This document shows positions 1-8,999 of a DNA stretch of 64,000 nt, one piece after another. The position numbers and the translations under genes were made by a program. This DNA is from Clostridia bacterium (lineage in GTDB: Bacteria > Bacillota > Clostridia > Christensenellales > UMGS416): the NCBI GenBank assembly GCA_016938675.1, contig JAFGUF010000027.1, positions 62,001 to 126,000 on the forward strand. The letters run 5' to 3'. The stretch's first letter is position 1, and the number at the start of each line of letters is the position of its first letter. The notes under the pieces are model-generated. The model was given only the letters and a program-made list of their open reading frames with translations. It did no database searches and was not told the DNA's origin.

Positions 1-1
1 C

Positions 2-637
2 TATAGAATGTCTCTGCCTGCATTGGGAAATGAGGTTTTGTGGGGAATCGGCGTATCTGTCTATGTAGTTATCCTTAGCTGGCAGGGCACTGCCAATTTC
101 GCTGCATATACAATATTTTCAGCTTTTGACCAAATTACCTTTACCATTTTTATCGGGCTATGCTCTGCCTGCGGAGTAATTGTAGGAAAGTTAGTAGGAA
201 GAGGAGAAAAAGAAAGAGCATATAAGTTCGGCATAGATTATATTAAATATACTGTCATCTTTTCTATGCTTTTTTCTGTATTTCTATTCATATTCGCTCC
301 ATCACTTGTCAGTTTGATGAACCCGAACAATGAATATACCTTCAATATGGCAATCCGTGTAATTCGGATGTACACTATAATATTTCCGTTCTTTGTTATG
401 ACATACATTGCAATTGTCGGCGTCTTTCGCTCAGCCGGAAGCCCGAAGATCGGCATGATTCTAGATGCTTTTACTGTATGGCTGATAGGCATACCTGTGG
501 TCGCAGTTGCAGCCTTTATATTGAAGCTTCCTTTTGAATACATTTATCTTCTTACAGGTGTTGAGCAGGCAGTTAAGTTCTTTGCATGCATAATAGTATA
601 TAAAAAGAAAAACTGGCTGATCACATTAACTAACTAA
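2..637 (+). CDS. MATE family efflux transporter, C-terminal part (cut by window edge)
   Basis: The reading frame is open to the left edge (Tyr-Arg precede the first Met at base 8), so the gene starts outside the window. About 211 residues remain, with five or six hydrophobic helices and the MATE-like pattern of a GVFRSAGSPKIGM stretch near residue 140. MATE proteins export drugs or organic cations in exchange for Na+ or H+ across the cytoplasmic membrane. The remaining length fits the C-terminal half of a typical protein of about 450 residues. The next gene begins 19 bases downstream on the same strand, so they are probably cotranscribed. The family is fairly clear; the substrate is unknown. 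Confidence 0.8.
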   Translation, partial: YRMSLPALGNEVLWGIGVSVYVVILSWQGTANFAAYTIFSAFDQITFTIFIGLCSACGVIVGKLVGRGEKERAYKFGIDYIKYTVIFSMLFSVFLFIFAPSLVSLMNPNNEYTFNMAIRVIRMYTIIFPFFVMTYIAIVGVFRSAGSPKIGMILDAFTVWLIGIPVVAVAAFILKLPFEYIYLLTGVEQAVKFFACIIVYKKKNWLITLTN

Positions 638-656
638 AAACACAAAGGGGAAAAAG

Positions 657-1850
657 ATGCTTACGAGTCTAGGAATAATATTAATTTCAGGCTATATCCT
701 TGGTCTGGCCTTTGAAAAGATTAATCTGCCTTCATTGCTCGGCATGCTTATTACGGGCATTATTGTCGGCCCTTTCGCGCTAAATCTGCTGGATGAAAAT
801 ATACTCGCAATTTCGGCTGACTTAAGGAAGTTCGCACTTATTATAATCCTTCTCAGAGCAGGGCTTGCACTGGATTTGAAGGATCTACGCCAGGTAGGGC
901 GGCCTGCAGTGCTGCTTTGCTTTGTGCCTGCGGTTTTTGAAATAGCAGCAATCACATTGATTGCACCTCTGATCTTTGATATATCGTACCTAGAAGCTGG
1001 AATCTTGGGCACAGTAATCGCCGCAGTTTCCCCTGCAGTCGTAGTGCCTCGTATGCTGAAGCTTATAAAGGAAGGCTACGGAAGCGACAAAAAAATACCG
1101 CAGCTTATAATGGCAGGGGCTTCTGTTGATGATGTCTTCGTAATTATATTGTTTTTTACATTGCTCAAAATCTCAACCGGAGGTTCTGTAACAACCTTTG
1201 ACTTCTTTAAAGCTCCTTTGAGCATTATCCTCGGAGCAGCCTTCGGAGTAATAATCGGCTATTTCCTGAGCTATCTTTTCAGAAAGTTCCATATACGTGA
1301 TTCATCAAAAATTATCATTCTTTTGTCATTGTCCATATTGCTTGTGGCAATTGAGCCATTGACAGAGAGTTTTATTCCTTTCTCTGCTCTGCTAGGGGTT
1401 ATGTTCGCAGGCATGACAATACTAAAGCAGCTGCCTCAGGTTGCAGGCAGGCTATCTGCAAAGCTTTCCAAGCTGTGGATTGCAGCCGAGATTATTCTTT
1501 TTGTCTTAGTTGGCGCGGCAGTCGATCTATCGGTTCTTAAGGTTGTCTCCCTAAGCGCAGTTTTGCTGCTTGCATTGTCACTCACAGCCCGTATGCTGGG
1601 AGTATCCATAAGCGTTTCAGGCAGCCATCTAAACAGGAAAGAAAAGATATTCGCTATGGCAGCATATTCACCCAAAGCGACTGTGCAGGCTGCAATCGGA
1701 ACAATCCCCTTAGCCTATGGCCTAGCAAGCGGAAACATCATACTTTCAGTTGCTGTACTTTCCATTATAATAACTGCGCCTATTGGTGCACTACTTATAG
1801 ATAAGCTGAAAAATAATCTTGACAGGAGCACACATGATAACAATTCGTAA
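657..1850 (+). CDS. Cation/proton antiporter (CPA family)
   Basis: A 397-residue, almost wholly hydrophobic protein with about 11-12 membrane helices. It has the GxxxGPFALN segment near residue 40, a GASVDDV motif near residue 160 that carries the acidic pair expected of Na+/H+ or K+/H+ antiporters, and an SPKATVQAAIG segment near residue 340 typical of the fold. It should exchange Na+ or K+ for H+ at the cytoplasmic membrane. The start follows a GGGG-type ribosome site at about 645. It overlaps the next gene by 17 bases, which suggests translational coupling. There is no C-terminal TrkA-N or USP domain, so the protein is the transport unit alone. Ion specificity cannot be told from the sequence. 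Confidence 0.85.
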   Translation: MLTSLGIILISGYILGLAFEKINLPSLLGMLITGIIVGPFALNLLDENILAISADLRKFALIIILLRAGLALDLKDLRQVGRPAVLLCFVPAVFEIAAITLIAPLIFDISYLEAGILGTVIAAVSPAVVVPRMLKLIKEGYGSDKKIPQLIMAGASVDDVFVIILFFTLLKISTGGSVTTFDFFKAPLSIILGAAFGVIIGYFLSYLFRKFHIRDSSKIIILLSLSILLVAIEPLTESFIPFSALLGVMFAGMTILKQLPQVAGRLSAKLSKLWIAAEIILFVLVGAAVDLSVLKVVSLSAVLLLALSLTARMLGVSISVSGSHLNRKEKIFAMAAYSPKATVQAAIGTIPLAYGLASGNIILSVAVLSIIITAPIGALLIDKLKNNLDRSTHDNNS

Positions 1851-2265
1851 TGCCGAACCTGATGACGCAGCAAGCATAGCCCAACTAAATTCCAACGAAT
1901 TCGGCTATGTATACCCTGTATCAAAAACTAAATTGCAGCTTGAAAGTATCCTAAAAAAATCATCTGATAGAATTTTTGTCGTTTGCATTGATGATGAAAT
2001 AGCCGGCTATGTGCACGCCTGTGATTATGAAGGCACATATTTCGACCCTCAAAAAAACATTATGGCTATAGCTGTAGACGGCTCTCACCGCGGCATGGGC
2101 CTTGGCCGAATGCTGCTAGAGGCAGTAGAGGACTGGGCTAAGCTGGACGGCTGCTCCGGCGTGCGCTTAGTTTCCGGTATGAATAGGGAAGGTGCTCATT
2201 TATTCTATGAGCACTGCGGATATAAATTGAGGAAAATGCAGAAAAACTATATTAAACTATTTTAA
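1834..2265 (+). CDS. GNAT family N-acetyltransferase
   Basis: A 143-residue single-domain protein of the GCN5-related acetyltransferase family. The acetyl-CoA pyrophosphate loop is visible as GSHRGMGLGRMLL at about residues 89-101, followed by the beta-5/alpha-4 region with GAHLFYEHCGYK near the C-terminus. I place the start at ATG 1834, which has AGGAG five bases upstream; an in-frame TTG at 1819 lies ahead of that site. The gene overlaps the antiporter by 17 bases and precedes the chromate transporter by 33 bases, so it is part of that operon. The acceptor substrate (small molecule or protein N-terminus) is unknown. Confidence 0.85.
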   Translation: MITIRNAEPDDAASIAQLNSNEFGYVYPVSKTKLQLESILKKSSDRIFVVCIDDEIAGYVHACDYEGTYFDPQKNIMAIAVDGSHRGMGLGRMLLEAVEDWAKLDGCSGVRLVSGMNREGAHLFYEHCGYKLRKMQKNYIKLF

Positions 2266-2298
2266 CTAAAACAGCTTTCAAATGAAGAGGTATGCGAA

Positions 2299-3489
2299 GT
2301 GCCAAATAACGATTTACTAACAAAGGCAAAGTGGAGAGCTTTCTTAAAGGATGTTTTCATCTGTTCTCTAGGTGCCTATGGCGGCCCTGAAGCACACTAT
2401 GGTGTGTTTACAGATCAGCTTGTAGTTAAAAAGAAATACATCACTGAAGAGGAGTTAGTCGAGCTAATAGCTCTAACCGGCGTTTTGCCCGGTCCCAGCA
2501 GCACACAGACTATTGTTTCCATAGGGTATAAAATGGGCGGGCCTTTGCTGGCATTATTCACTATGCTTGTGTGGGCATTGCCAGTCATAATTTTAATGAC
2601 ACTTCTTTCTTTTCTAAGCCAGTTCCTTAGCAAAATTAATGTATCCCAAGACAGTCTTCGGTATATAGGGCCAATGGCAGTTGGTTTCATTATCGTGGCT
2701 GCATACAGAATAAGCAGAAAAGTAGTCAAAGATAAAATTACATTTGCGCTGCTTCTTACCGGAGCCATAATAACTTTCTTCATCAGAACGCCCTGGATAT
2801 ATCCTCTTGTTTTGATTTTTGGGGGTGCAGTGAGCGTGCTGCTGTCACGAGAAAAAGCCCTTTGGAATCACGTAAAACTAAATCCTCCGTGGCGCTATCT
2901 TATTATATTTGCAATATTCGCAATTGGCAGCTTAGTTTTATCCTTTATTTTTAGCAGCAGAATCATTCATATATTTGAAAGCTTCTATCGGTTTGGCTAT
3001 CTTGTGATCGGCGGGGGGCAGGTCGTGGTTCCGCTTATGTACAGTGAGCTGGTTCAGGTAAATCAATACATGACAAATCAGGAATTTTTGACTGGCTTCG
3101 GATTGGTTCAGGGGTTACCCGGGCCGATGTTCAGCTTCAGCGCATACGCCGGCGGGATGGCGGCAAGAGGAGGAAGCATATTAACCCAGGTATTAGGCGC
3201 CGCAGCAGGAGCGATTGCCATTTTTTTACCCGGGCTGCTTCTTATATATTTTGTATACCCAGTCTGGGAAAATTTAAAAAAGATAAAAGGAATCAAAATC
3301 TCTCTGAAAGGAATAACCGCTGTAGCTGGAGGCCTGATTTCTGTAGCAGCAATAATCCTCATGCAAAAAAGCGGCTTTTCAATAGATAATCTTGTCGTGG
3401 TGCTTATAACAGTCATTCTCCTGCTAACTAAAAAAGTCCCTGCGCCTCTCATAGTATTGGCTGCAATAGGTGCAGGTTTTATCATTTAA
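2299..3489 (+). CDS. Chromate transporter (ChrA/CHR family), two-domain form
   Basis: A 396-residue membrane protein with two homologous halves of the CHR family. The first half shows SLGAYGGPEAHYG and GVLPGPSSTQT, matching the family's FGGPxAH and LPGPxSxQ motifs. The second half repeats the theme as GGGQVVVP and LVQGLPGPMFSFSAY. The family exports chromate, or transports sulfate-like anions, through the cytoplasmic membrane. Translation starts at GTG 2299 after a GAGG site. It is the last gene of the transporter operon and is followed by a strong hairpin shared with the convergent gpmI. Chromate as the true substrate is inferred from family membership only. Confidence 0.85.
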   Translation: MPNNDLLTKAKWRAFLKDVFICSLGAYGGPEAHYGVFTDQLVVKKKYITEEELVELIALTGVLPGPSSTQTIVSIGYKMGGPLLALFTMLVWALPVIILMTLLSFLSQFLSKINVSQDSLRYIGPMAVGFIIVAAYRISRKVVKDKITFALLLTGAIITFFIRTPWIYPLVLIFGGAVSVLLSREKALWNHVKLNPPWRYLIIFAIFAIGSLVLSFIFSSRIIHIFESFYRFGYLVIGGGQVVVPLMYSELVQVNQYMTNQEFLTGFGLVQGLPGPMFSFSAYAGGMAARGGSILTQVLGAAAGAIAIFLPGLLLIYFVYPVWENLKKIKGIKISLKGITAVAGGLISVAAIILMQKSGFSIDNLVVVLITVILLLTKKVPAPLIVLAAIGAGFII

Positions 3490-3515
3490 TGGCGCAACCT
3501 ATTTATAAATAACAA

Positions 3516-3543
3516 AAGAGGCTATTTGAGCAAATAGCCTCTT
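3516..3543. terminator. Bidirectional rho-independent terminator
   Basis: A perfect 13-bp stem (3516-3528 with 3531-3543) closes on a two-base loop between the convergent chrA-like gene and gpmI. A-rich and T-rich flanks let it work in both directions. Confidence 0.9.
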
Positions 3544-3566
3544 CCTTTATAGAAATTAATATCTTT

Positions 3567-5108
3567 TTATTTTATCAGTGACTTGCCTGTCATCTCTTTT
3601 GGAATCTCTAATCCCATCATGGTAAGCAATGTCGGCGCAACATCCGCTAGCTTTCCGTCATCATAAAGCTCAATATCATCCCTGTTGTCATCTATAATAA
3701 TCAGGGGCACAGGATTGGAAACGGTGTGCGCAGTATAAGGAACATTCTTCTCATAGTCCCACATCTGCTCTGCGTTGCCGTGGTCTGCTGTTATAATGAT
3801 CTTTCCGCCCTTTGCACGAATTGCCTCCACCACTCTTCCTACGCAGGTATCAATGGTCTCCACTGCGTCAACAGCAGCCTGCAATATACCTGTATGGCCT
3901 ACCATGTCGCAGTTTGCGTAGTTCATTATTATCACATCATACTTTTCTGCTTCAATTTCTTTTAGAACCGCTTCTGTCACTTCGTAAGCGCTCATTTCCG
4001 GCTTCATGTCAAATGTTGCAATCTTAGGAGAAGGCACAAGTATTCTGTCTTCGCCTTCATTTGGTGTCTCCTCGCCGCCGTTAAAGAAATATGTCACGTG
4101 GGCGTACTTTTGGGTCTCTGCAATTCGCAGCTGCTTTTTGCCGTTCTTTGCGAGGTATTCACCCAATGTGTTTTCATAGGACTGCGGCTTAAACGCCGCC
4201 GGGATGTCAAATGTAGCATCATAAACAGTCATAGTAACAAAGCAAAGGTCAAGGCATCCCTTTTTGCGCTCAAACCCATCAAAATCCTTATTTATAAAGC
4301 TGTTTGTCAGCTGCCTTGCCCTATCCGGGCGAAAGTTGAAGAATATCACCGAATCCTTATCGTGTACTACTCCTGTGGGCTTGCCGTTTTCCAATACAAC
4401 TGTAGGCTTAACGAATTCATCATTTTCGCCCTTGTCGTAGGATTGCTGCATTGCCTCTTCAGGGCTTTGGGCGGCAACTCCTTCACCGTCTGCTATCGCT
4501 GAATATGCAAGGGATACTCTTTCCCATATATTGTCCCTGTCCATCGCATAGAAACGGCCGGCGATGGTAGCAATCTTGCCAAGGCCGATTTTATTAAGTG
4601 CTTGTTCTAGGTCTTTAATAAATCCTAGTCCCGAAGTCGGCGGCACATCGCGTCCGTCCATAAAGCAGTGTACAAAAACATCCTTGATTCCGAAACTCTT
4701 CGCCATCTCGACGCATGCCAGAAGGTGATCCTGATGAGAATGGACTCCACCGTCTGAAACCAAGCCCAGAAGATGCAGCGCCGAATTGTTCTTTACTGCG
4801 TTTTCCATCGCTGAAACTAAAGCAGGATTTTCGAAAAATTCTCCGTCCTCAATGGCTTTTGTTATCCTTGTCAATGGCTGATATATTATCCTGCCGGCGC
4901 CGAGATTAAGGTGGCCCACTTCGCTGTTTCCCATCTGCCCTTTAGGGAGTCCTACGTACGGGCCGAAGCAGTTGATTGTGGTATGCGGGTATTTATCAAA
5001 CAGTTTATCTAGATTCGGCCTTTTTGCCTTCGTTACCGCATTGAACTTATCCGGCTTTGCGCAGCCGTATCCATCCATTATTATTAATGTTGTCAAAGGT
5101 TTACTCAT
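3567..5108 (-). CDS. gpmI: 2,3-bisphosphoglycerate-independent phosphoglycerate mutase
   Basis: This enzyme interconverts 3- and 2-phosphoglycerate in glycolysis, in the cytoplasm, using two metal ions (usually Mn2+). The 513-residue length is typical of the family. Visible motifs are IIMDGYG near the N-terminus (metal Asp), GNSEVGHLNLGAGR around residue 60 with the phosphorylated Ser, NYANCDMVGHTG, and TADHGNAEQM near residue 440. I start it at ATG 5108, one base after the tpiA stop. An in-frame ATG at 5120 and a further upstream codon lie inside tpiA. Neither start has a clear ribosome site, so translational coupling to tpiA is likely. It is the last gene of pgk-tpiA-gpmI. Confidence 0.95.
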   Translation of the reverse strand: MSKPLTTLIIMDGYGCAKPDKFNAVTKAKRPNLDKLFDKYPHTTINCFGPYVGLPKGQMGNSEVGHLNLGAGRIIYQPLTRITKAIEDGEFFENPALVSAMENAVKNNSALHLLGLVSDGGVHSHQDHLLACVEMAKSFGIKDVFVHCFMDGRDVPPTSGLGFIKDLEQALNKIGLGKIATIAGRFYAMDRDNIWERVSLAYSAIADGEGVAAQSPEEAMQQSYDKGENDEFVKPTVVLENGKPTGVVHDKDSVIFFNFRPDRARQLTNSFINKDFDGFERKKGCLDLCFVTMTVYDATFDIPAAFKPQSYENTLGEYLAKNGKKQLRIAETQKYAHVTYFFNGGEETPNEGEDRILVPSPKIATFDMKPEMSAYEVTEAVLKEIEAEKYDVIIMNYANCDMVGHTGILQAAVDAVETIDTCVGRVVEAIRAKGGKIIITADHGNAEQMWDYEKNVPYTAHTVSNPVPLIIIDDNRDDIELYDDGKLADVAPTLLTMMGLEIPKEMTGKSLIK

Positions 5109-5109
5109 A

Positions 5110-5862
5110 TTACTTGTCATAGTTAACGATTGCTGCAAAATCTTCAGCGTTTAGGCTTGCTCCGCCAACTAATCCTCCGTCTATTTCGTCCTGTGCCATC
5201 AAGCCCTTTACATTGCTTGGCTTCATTGAGCCGCCGTATTGTATGCGTACCGCCTCCGCAGTTTCTTTCCCGAAGTCTGATTCTACTTGATCTCTGATAT
5301 ATCCAATGACTTCGTTTGCGTCTTCATCGGTTGCTGTCTTCCCTGTGCCTATCGCCCAGATCGGCTCGTATGCTATTACGGATTTTTCTACCTGGTCATT
5401 TGTCAGTCCCGACAGAGCTGCCTGCATCTGATACTTAACCAATGTTTTTGTTACGCCTGCTTCGCGCTGGGCTAATGTCTCGCCGCAGCAGATGATGGGC
5501 GTAAGATTATGCTGCAGTGCAAGCTTCACCTTCTCGTTTACACTTGCGTCTGTCTCATTGAAATATTCGCGCCTCTCACTGTGGCCGATTATTACGTACT
5601 CTATTCCCATTGCCTCCAGCATAGCGGGGGCTACCTCGCCAGTATAGGCTCCTGAGTCTTTTAGATAGCAGTTCTGCGCTCCTACTTTTACATTTGATCC
5701 TTTTGCTGCCTTCTGCGCTGCGTCCAGGCACACAAAGGGCGGGCAGATTACTACGTCGCAGTTTGCGCCAGCTACCAGCGGCTTCAGTTCCTCTACCAAG
5801 GCTGCCGCCTCCTGAGGAGTTTTATTCATTTTCCAGTTTCCTGCAATTATTGCTTTTCGCAT
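5110..5862 (-). CDS. tpiA: Triosephosphate isomerase
   Basis: It interconverts dihydroxyacetone phosphate and glyceraldehyde 3-phosphate. The 250-residue protein has all catalytic signatures: GNWKMN at residues 8-13 with the electrophilic Lys, IGHSERR near residue 95 with the catalytic His, [14 protein letters not shown] near residue 165 with the catalytic Glu and flexible loop 6, and YGGSMKPSN near residue 210. It lies 16 bases downstream of pgk and one base before gpmI, so the three form one operon. Confidence 0.97.
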   Translation of the reverse strand: MRKAIIAGNWKMNKTPQEAAALVEELKPLVAGANCDVVICPPFVCLDAAQKAAKGSNVKVGAQNCYLKDSGAYTGEVAPAMLEAMGIEYVIIGHSERREYFNETDASVNEKVKLALQHNLTPIICCGETLAQREAGVTKTLVKYQMQAALSGLTNDQVEKSVIAYEPIWAIGTGKTATDEDANEVIGYIRDQVESDFGKETAEAVRIQYGGSMKPSNVKGLMAQDEIDGGLVGGASLNAEDFAAIVNYDK

Positions 5863-5878
5863 TTATTTATCCTTCCAA

Positions 5879-7063
5879 CTATTTTTTGTCCTGTATTGCC
5901 GCGATTCCCGGAAGCACTATGCCTTCCATGAACTCAAGTGATGCGCCGCCGCCTGTTGATATGTGGCTCATCTTGTCGGCGAATCCTAATTTTTCTACTG
6001 CTGCAGCGGAGTCTCCGCCGCCGATTATTGTCATTCCGTCTATGTTCGCCATAGCCTGCGCTACAGCTATTGTTCCCTGTGCAAAGTTAGGGAATTCCGA
6101 TACGCCCATTGGGCCATTCCATATAACTGTTTTAGCCTTTGCTATTTCATCTGAAAATATCTTCTGCGTATCCGGGCCTATATCCATGCCTTCCCAGCCG
6201 TCCGGTATATCCCTTGAGTGGAAAGTAGCACGCATAGTATCGTTTGAAAACTCCTGCCCAGCTTCATTATCCACAGGCAACATCAGCTTTACGCCCTTTT
6301 TCTCCGCTAGTTCCATCATTTCCTTCGCGAAGTCTATTCTGTCTGAATCCAGCAGTGAGTCGCCAATTTTTCCGCCTAATGCCTTCTGGAATGTATAACT
6401 CATGCCTCCGCCAATCAGCAGAACATCAACCTTGTCCAAAAGGTTCCTTATTACGCCTAATTTATCCTTTACCTTGGCTCCGCCCAATATTGCAATAAAG
6501 GGGCGTTCCGGGTTCTCCAAAGCCTTGCCGATAAATTCGATTTCCTTCTCAAGCAAAAATCCCATTGCAGAAGGTAAAAATTCAGCTATGCCCGCTGTTG
6601 ATGAGTGCGCCCTGTGTGCAGCTCCGAAAGCGTCATTTACATATATGTCAGCCAGGGATGCAAGCTGTTTTGACAGCTCTTTGTCGTTTTCCGTTTCGCC
6701 AGGCATATACCTTACGTTCTCCAGCATTACTACTTCGCCTTCTTTTACCTGAGCCGCCAGCTCTTTTGCGCTTTCTCCTACAACGTCCTTTGCCAGCTTA
6801 ACCTCTTTGCCCAAAAGTTCGCTTAGTCTCTTTGCGCATGGTTCCAGAGAATATTCCGGCTTAAATTCGCCATCCGGGCGGCCAAGATGCGCGCACAGAA
6901 TTAGTTTTGCGCCATTTTCAAGCAGATAATTAATAGTCGGCAGGGCAGCCTGAATGCGAGTGTCATCTGTAATAACTCCGTTATCCAGCGGAACATTAAA
7001 GTCAACTCTAGCTATTACTTTTTTACCCTTAACATCAATGTCTTTTATTGTCATTTTGTTCAT
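5879..7063 (-). CDS. pgk: Phosphoglycerate kinase
   Basis: It makes ATP and 3-phosphoglycerate from 1,3-bisphosphoglycerate and ADP. The 394-residue length is standard. Visible motifs include DFNVPLDNG at about residues 20-28, HLGRPDG near residue 60, [14 protein letters not shown] near residue 195, NGPMGVSE near residue 330 and [13 protein letters not shown] near residue 365. ATG 7063 follows an AAGGAG ribosome site by 8 bases. It is first in the pgk-tpiA-gpmI operon. Glyceraldehyde-3-phosphate dehydrogenase and enolase, often its neighbours in Firmicutes, are not next to it. Confidence 0.97.
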   Translation of the reverse strand: MNKMTIKDIDVKGKKVIARVDFNVPLDNGVITDDTRIQAALPTINYLLENGAKLILCAHLGRPDGEFKPEYSLEPCAKRLSELLGKEVKLAKDVVGESAKELAAQVKEGEVVMLENVRYMPGETENDKELSKQLASLADIYVNDAFGAAHRAHSSTAGIAEFLPSAMGFLLEKEIEFIGKALENPERPFIAILGGAKVKDKLGVIRNLLDKVDVLLIGGGMSYTFQKALGGKIGDSLLDSDRIDFAKEMMELAEKKGVKLMLPVDNEAGQEFSNDTMRATFHSRDIPDGWEGMDIGPDTQKIFSDEIAKAKTVIWNGPMGVSEFPNFAQGTIAVAQAMANIDGMTIIGGGDSAAAVEKLGFADKMSHISTGGGASLEFMEGIVLPGIAAIQDKK

Positions 7064-7190
7064 GAGTCTTTCTCCTTGATAAGTTGATAAAATTTTAAAA
7101 GATTATATCAATTTGCCTAAAACAAATCTTTTACATCATTCAGCCGCTGCCCGGCAAAAAACTTCCACTTGGTATTTGCGTATCAGATTA

Positions 7191-7219
7191 ATTATAACCT
7201 AATAGGTAGCTGTGTTCAA
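7191..7219 (-). promoter_or_regulatory. Promoter for pgk-tpiA-gpmI
   Basis: On the minus strand, TTGAAC (7219-7214) and TATAAT (7196-7191) are separated by 17 bases, a near-consensus sigma-A promoter. The predicted transcript has a leader of about 120 bases before pgk. The rest of the 7064-7371 gap is AT-rich, with no further gene that I can support. Confidence 0.75.
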
Positions 7220-7225
7220 GTCACA

Positions 7226-7243
7226 TTGTTAAATTTATCACAC
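7226..7243. promoter_or_regulatory. Possible Rex operator upstream of the pgk promoter
   Basis: TTGTTA-N6-TCACAC lies 6 bp upstream of the pgk -35 box. It matches the classical Rex site TTGTGA-N6-TCACAA at 10 of 12 positions, and the clostridial form TTGTTAA-N4-TTAACAA at 11 of 14. Its position, upstream of rather than over the promoter, is less usual for a repressor site, so this is tentative. Confidence 0.4.
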
Positions 7244-7371
7244 AGTTTTTCTCTTTTTGCATATTTATTCATAAATAAAAAGCCTGTCTGGCTTACTTTC
7301 ATTCATTCTATTGCCAATACTCCCGCTCTTTGATAAAACACATTAAATAAAAAAGCAAGGATACTAATCAA

Positions 7372-7764
7372 ATGAGTAAATCTGATTTAGCCAAAGCATA
7401 TTTCGCGCGCACAAATACAAACTGTGCACAGGCAGCACTATGCGCCTTTTGCACAGAGGCCGGTCTTCCTGAGGAAACCGCTATGAAGATAGCCACCGGT
7501 TTTGGCGGAGGAGTCCGCGATAAAGAAATCTGCGGAGCTGTTTCCGGCTCAATAATGGCAATTGGCTTAATCTATGGTCAGAAAGATGAGGACGATATTG
7601 AAGCGAAGCAAAAAGCGTCTGACCTGACCATTGAATTTAACGAAAGATTCAAAAAATTGCATGGGTCAATAGTATGCCGCGACCTGAAAGACCGCGACAT
7701 ATGCTCGCAGCTCGTTGGCGACGGAGCCGCAATTGCTGAAGAATTAATTAAATCTATGGAATAA
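7372..7764 (+). CDS. C_GCAxxG_C_C family redox-type protein
   Basis: A 130-residue protein with the spaced cysteines that define the C_GCAxxG_C_C family: Cys18 and nearby cysteines in NCAQAALCAFC, then ICGAVSGSIMAIG near residue 54 (the CGAxxG core), and VCRDLKDRDIC near residue 100. The family is small, probably redox-active or metal-binding, and has no firmly established biochemical role; it is common in anaerobes. There is no signal peptide. It stands alone on the plus strand, and its end overlaps the convergent aldo/keto reductase by 11 bases. A ribosome site AAGGA lies about 9 bases before the ATG. Confidence 0.8.
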   Translation: MSKSDLAKAYFARTNTNCAQAALCAFCTEAGLPEETAMKIATGFGGGVRDKEICGAVSGSIMAIGLIYGQKDEDDIEAKQKASDLTIEFNERFKKLHGSIVCRDLKDRDICSQLVGDGAAIAEELIKSME

Positions 7765-8665
7765 AGTGCCCTGCAGCTGAATAAAGCTTATACCATTCTT
7801 TTCTTGTTAATTCAATGTTCATAGCCTGAGCGCTTTTTTTAATGCGCTCCGGGTTTGTAGTGCCTATTACCGCCTGCATATTTGCGGGGTGCCTCAGTAT
7901 CCATGCAATGCTTATTGCTATTGGGTCAGTATTGTATTTTTCCGCCAGCAAACTGATTTCTTTGTTAAGCTCTGTAAATTTATCATTGTTGAGGAATATT
8001 CCCTCGAACCAGCCGTACTGCATAGGTGACCATGCCTGAATGGTTATATCATTAATTCTTGAATATTCCAGCACGCCTCTGTCTCTGTCTATTGCACCAT
8101 CAAACACTGTATTCATACATACTCCGTTATCTATTATGGACGCATGTACCAGTGAAAACTGTATCTGATTAAATCTGATTTTCTGATTCACATATTTTTG
8201 CACATACTCAACCTGGTAAGGCGTGAAATTGCTTACCCCGAAGTTCCTTACCTTTCCTGTGCTGTGCAGCGTTTCAAACGCCTCGGCTATCTCTTCGCCC
8301 TCCATAAGCGTGTCCGGACGGTGAAGCAGAAGACTGTCAATATACTCCGTATGCAGCGCTTTTAAGCTGTCTTCTGCCTGCCTTATTATATGCTCTTTTG
8401 AGAAATCGTAGTAGTCTCCGCCTTCCCAGCTGCGTATGCCGCACTTTGTCTGAATGTATATTTCTTCTCGCAGGTCATCGCTCATTTTTATGCTTTCGCC
8501 GAATCGGCTTTCGCACACATGGTCTCCGCCATATTTATCCGCGTGGTCAAAGAAGTTGATTCCATTGTCTATTGCCGCGGAAAACATGTTTTGTATTTCT
8601 TCTTTGCTTTTGTCCTTTACTCTGAAATAGCCTGATACTACTCTTGATGGTTCTTTTTTATTCAT
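7754..8665 (-). CDS. Aldo/keto reductase (YdhF-like)
   Basis: A 303-residue NAD(P)H-dependent oxidoreductase with the aldo/keto reductase TIM-barrel fold. The catalytic tetrad is visible: Asp and Tyr in NFFDHADKYGG near residue 40, Lys in YIQTKCGI near residue 73, and His in SLLLHRPD near residue 115. GVSNFTPYQ and the C-terminal cofactor region VIGTTNPERIKKS are also typical. The pattern resembles the YdhF group, whose physiological substrates are poorly known. The start follows an AAAGGAAG site. The gene overlaps the convergent C_GCAxxG gene at its 3' end. Confidence 0.88.
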   Translation of the reverse strand: MNKKEPSRVVSGYFRVKDKSKEEIQNMFSAAIDNGINFFDHADKYGGDHVCESRFGESIKMSDDLREEIYIQTKCGIRSWEGGDYYDFSKEHIIRQAEDSLKALHTEYIDSLLLHRPDTLMEGEEIAEAFETLHSTGKVRNFGVSNFTPYQVEYVQKYVNQKIRFNQIQFSLVHASIIDNGVCMNTVFDGAIDRDRGVLEYSRINDITIQAWSPMQYGWFEGIFLNNDKFTELNKEISLLAEKYNTDPIAISIAWILRHPANMQAVIGTTNPERIKKSAQAMNIELTRKEWYKLYSAAGHFIP

Positions 8666-8773
8666 AAATGTATACTTCCTTTCATTTATAATTCTAGTCC
8701 AGCTAAGCTATAAAGTAAAGCTGCACAGTACAATAATTTAAATAAAATATTACGTTAGCTCAATACATTTTGC

Positions 8774-8802
8774 TTGAATTATTACAAATAAAAGAATATA
8801 AT
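8774..8802 (+). promoter_or_regulatory. Promoter for the corA-like gene and its leader
   Basis: TTGAAT (8774-8779) and TATAAT (8797-8802) with a 17-base spacer. The predicted transcript starts near 8809, giving a leader of about 190 bases before corA. Confidence 0.75.
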
Positions 8803-8854
8803 AGTTTACGGTAGTTAAATACCATAAATTAAACAAAAACAGGAGGTAAAAGTC

Positions 8855-8935
8855 GTGGACGCTGATCCGGGAAGTAGAACCAGAACAAAAAAATACGTCT
8901 GTATATCAGCTGCGTGCGGCTTTTGCTCATTTTAG
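8855..8935 (+). CDS. Candidate leader peptide in the corA 5' leader (26 codons)
   Basis: A GTG start at 8855 sits 8 bases after a perfect AGGAGG (8841-8846). It opens a 26-codon frame ending in TAG at 8935. The N-terminal part is polar with several Arg and Lys; the C-terminal part contains three Cys (VCISAACGFCSF). It lies wholly inside the predicted corA transcript, 64 bases before the corA start. Its ribosome site is better placed than that of corA itself, which argues that the ORF is translated. Leader peptides control some bacterial Mg2+ transporter genes (such as mgtA and corA of Salmonella), but this one shows no similarity that I recognise. It is not a known family. Confidence 0.45.
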   Translation: MDADPGSRTRTKKYVCISAACGFCSF

Positions 8936-8960
8936 TTTAAACATTTTCTAATATGGCATC

Positions 8961-8997
8961 CCTCACCTGCAGATATTTCGGGCAGAAAGGGGGGAGG
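8961..8997 (+). promoter_or_regulatory. Possible hairpin sequestering the corA ribosome binding site
   Basis: CTGC (8967-8970) can pair with GCAG (8982-8985), and CCTC (8961-8964) with GAGG (8994-8997), which is the corA Shine-Dalgarno region. The pairing is short and unproven, but it would link translation of the leader ORF to access to the corA start. Confidence 0.3.
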
Positions 8998-8999
8998 CT

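Noticed and set aside
8803-8999. M-box (Mg2+) riboswitch in the corA leader
   Set aside because: None of the conserved M-box core segments could be found; only the leader ORF and a weak ribosome-site hairpin are supported.
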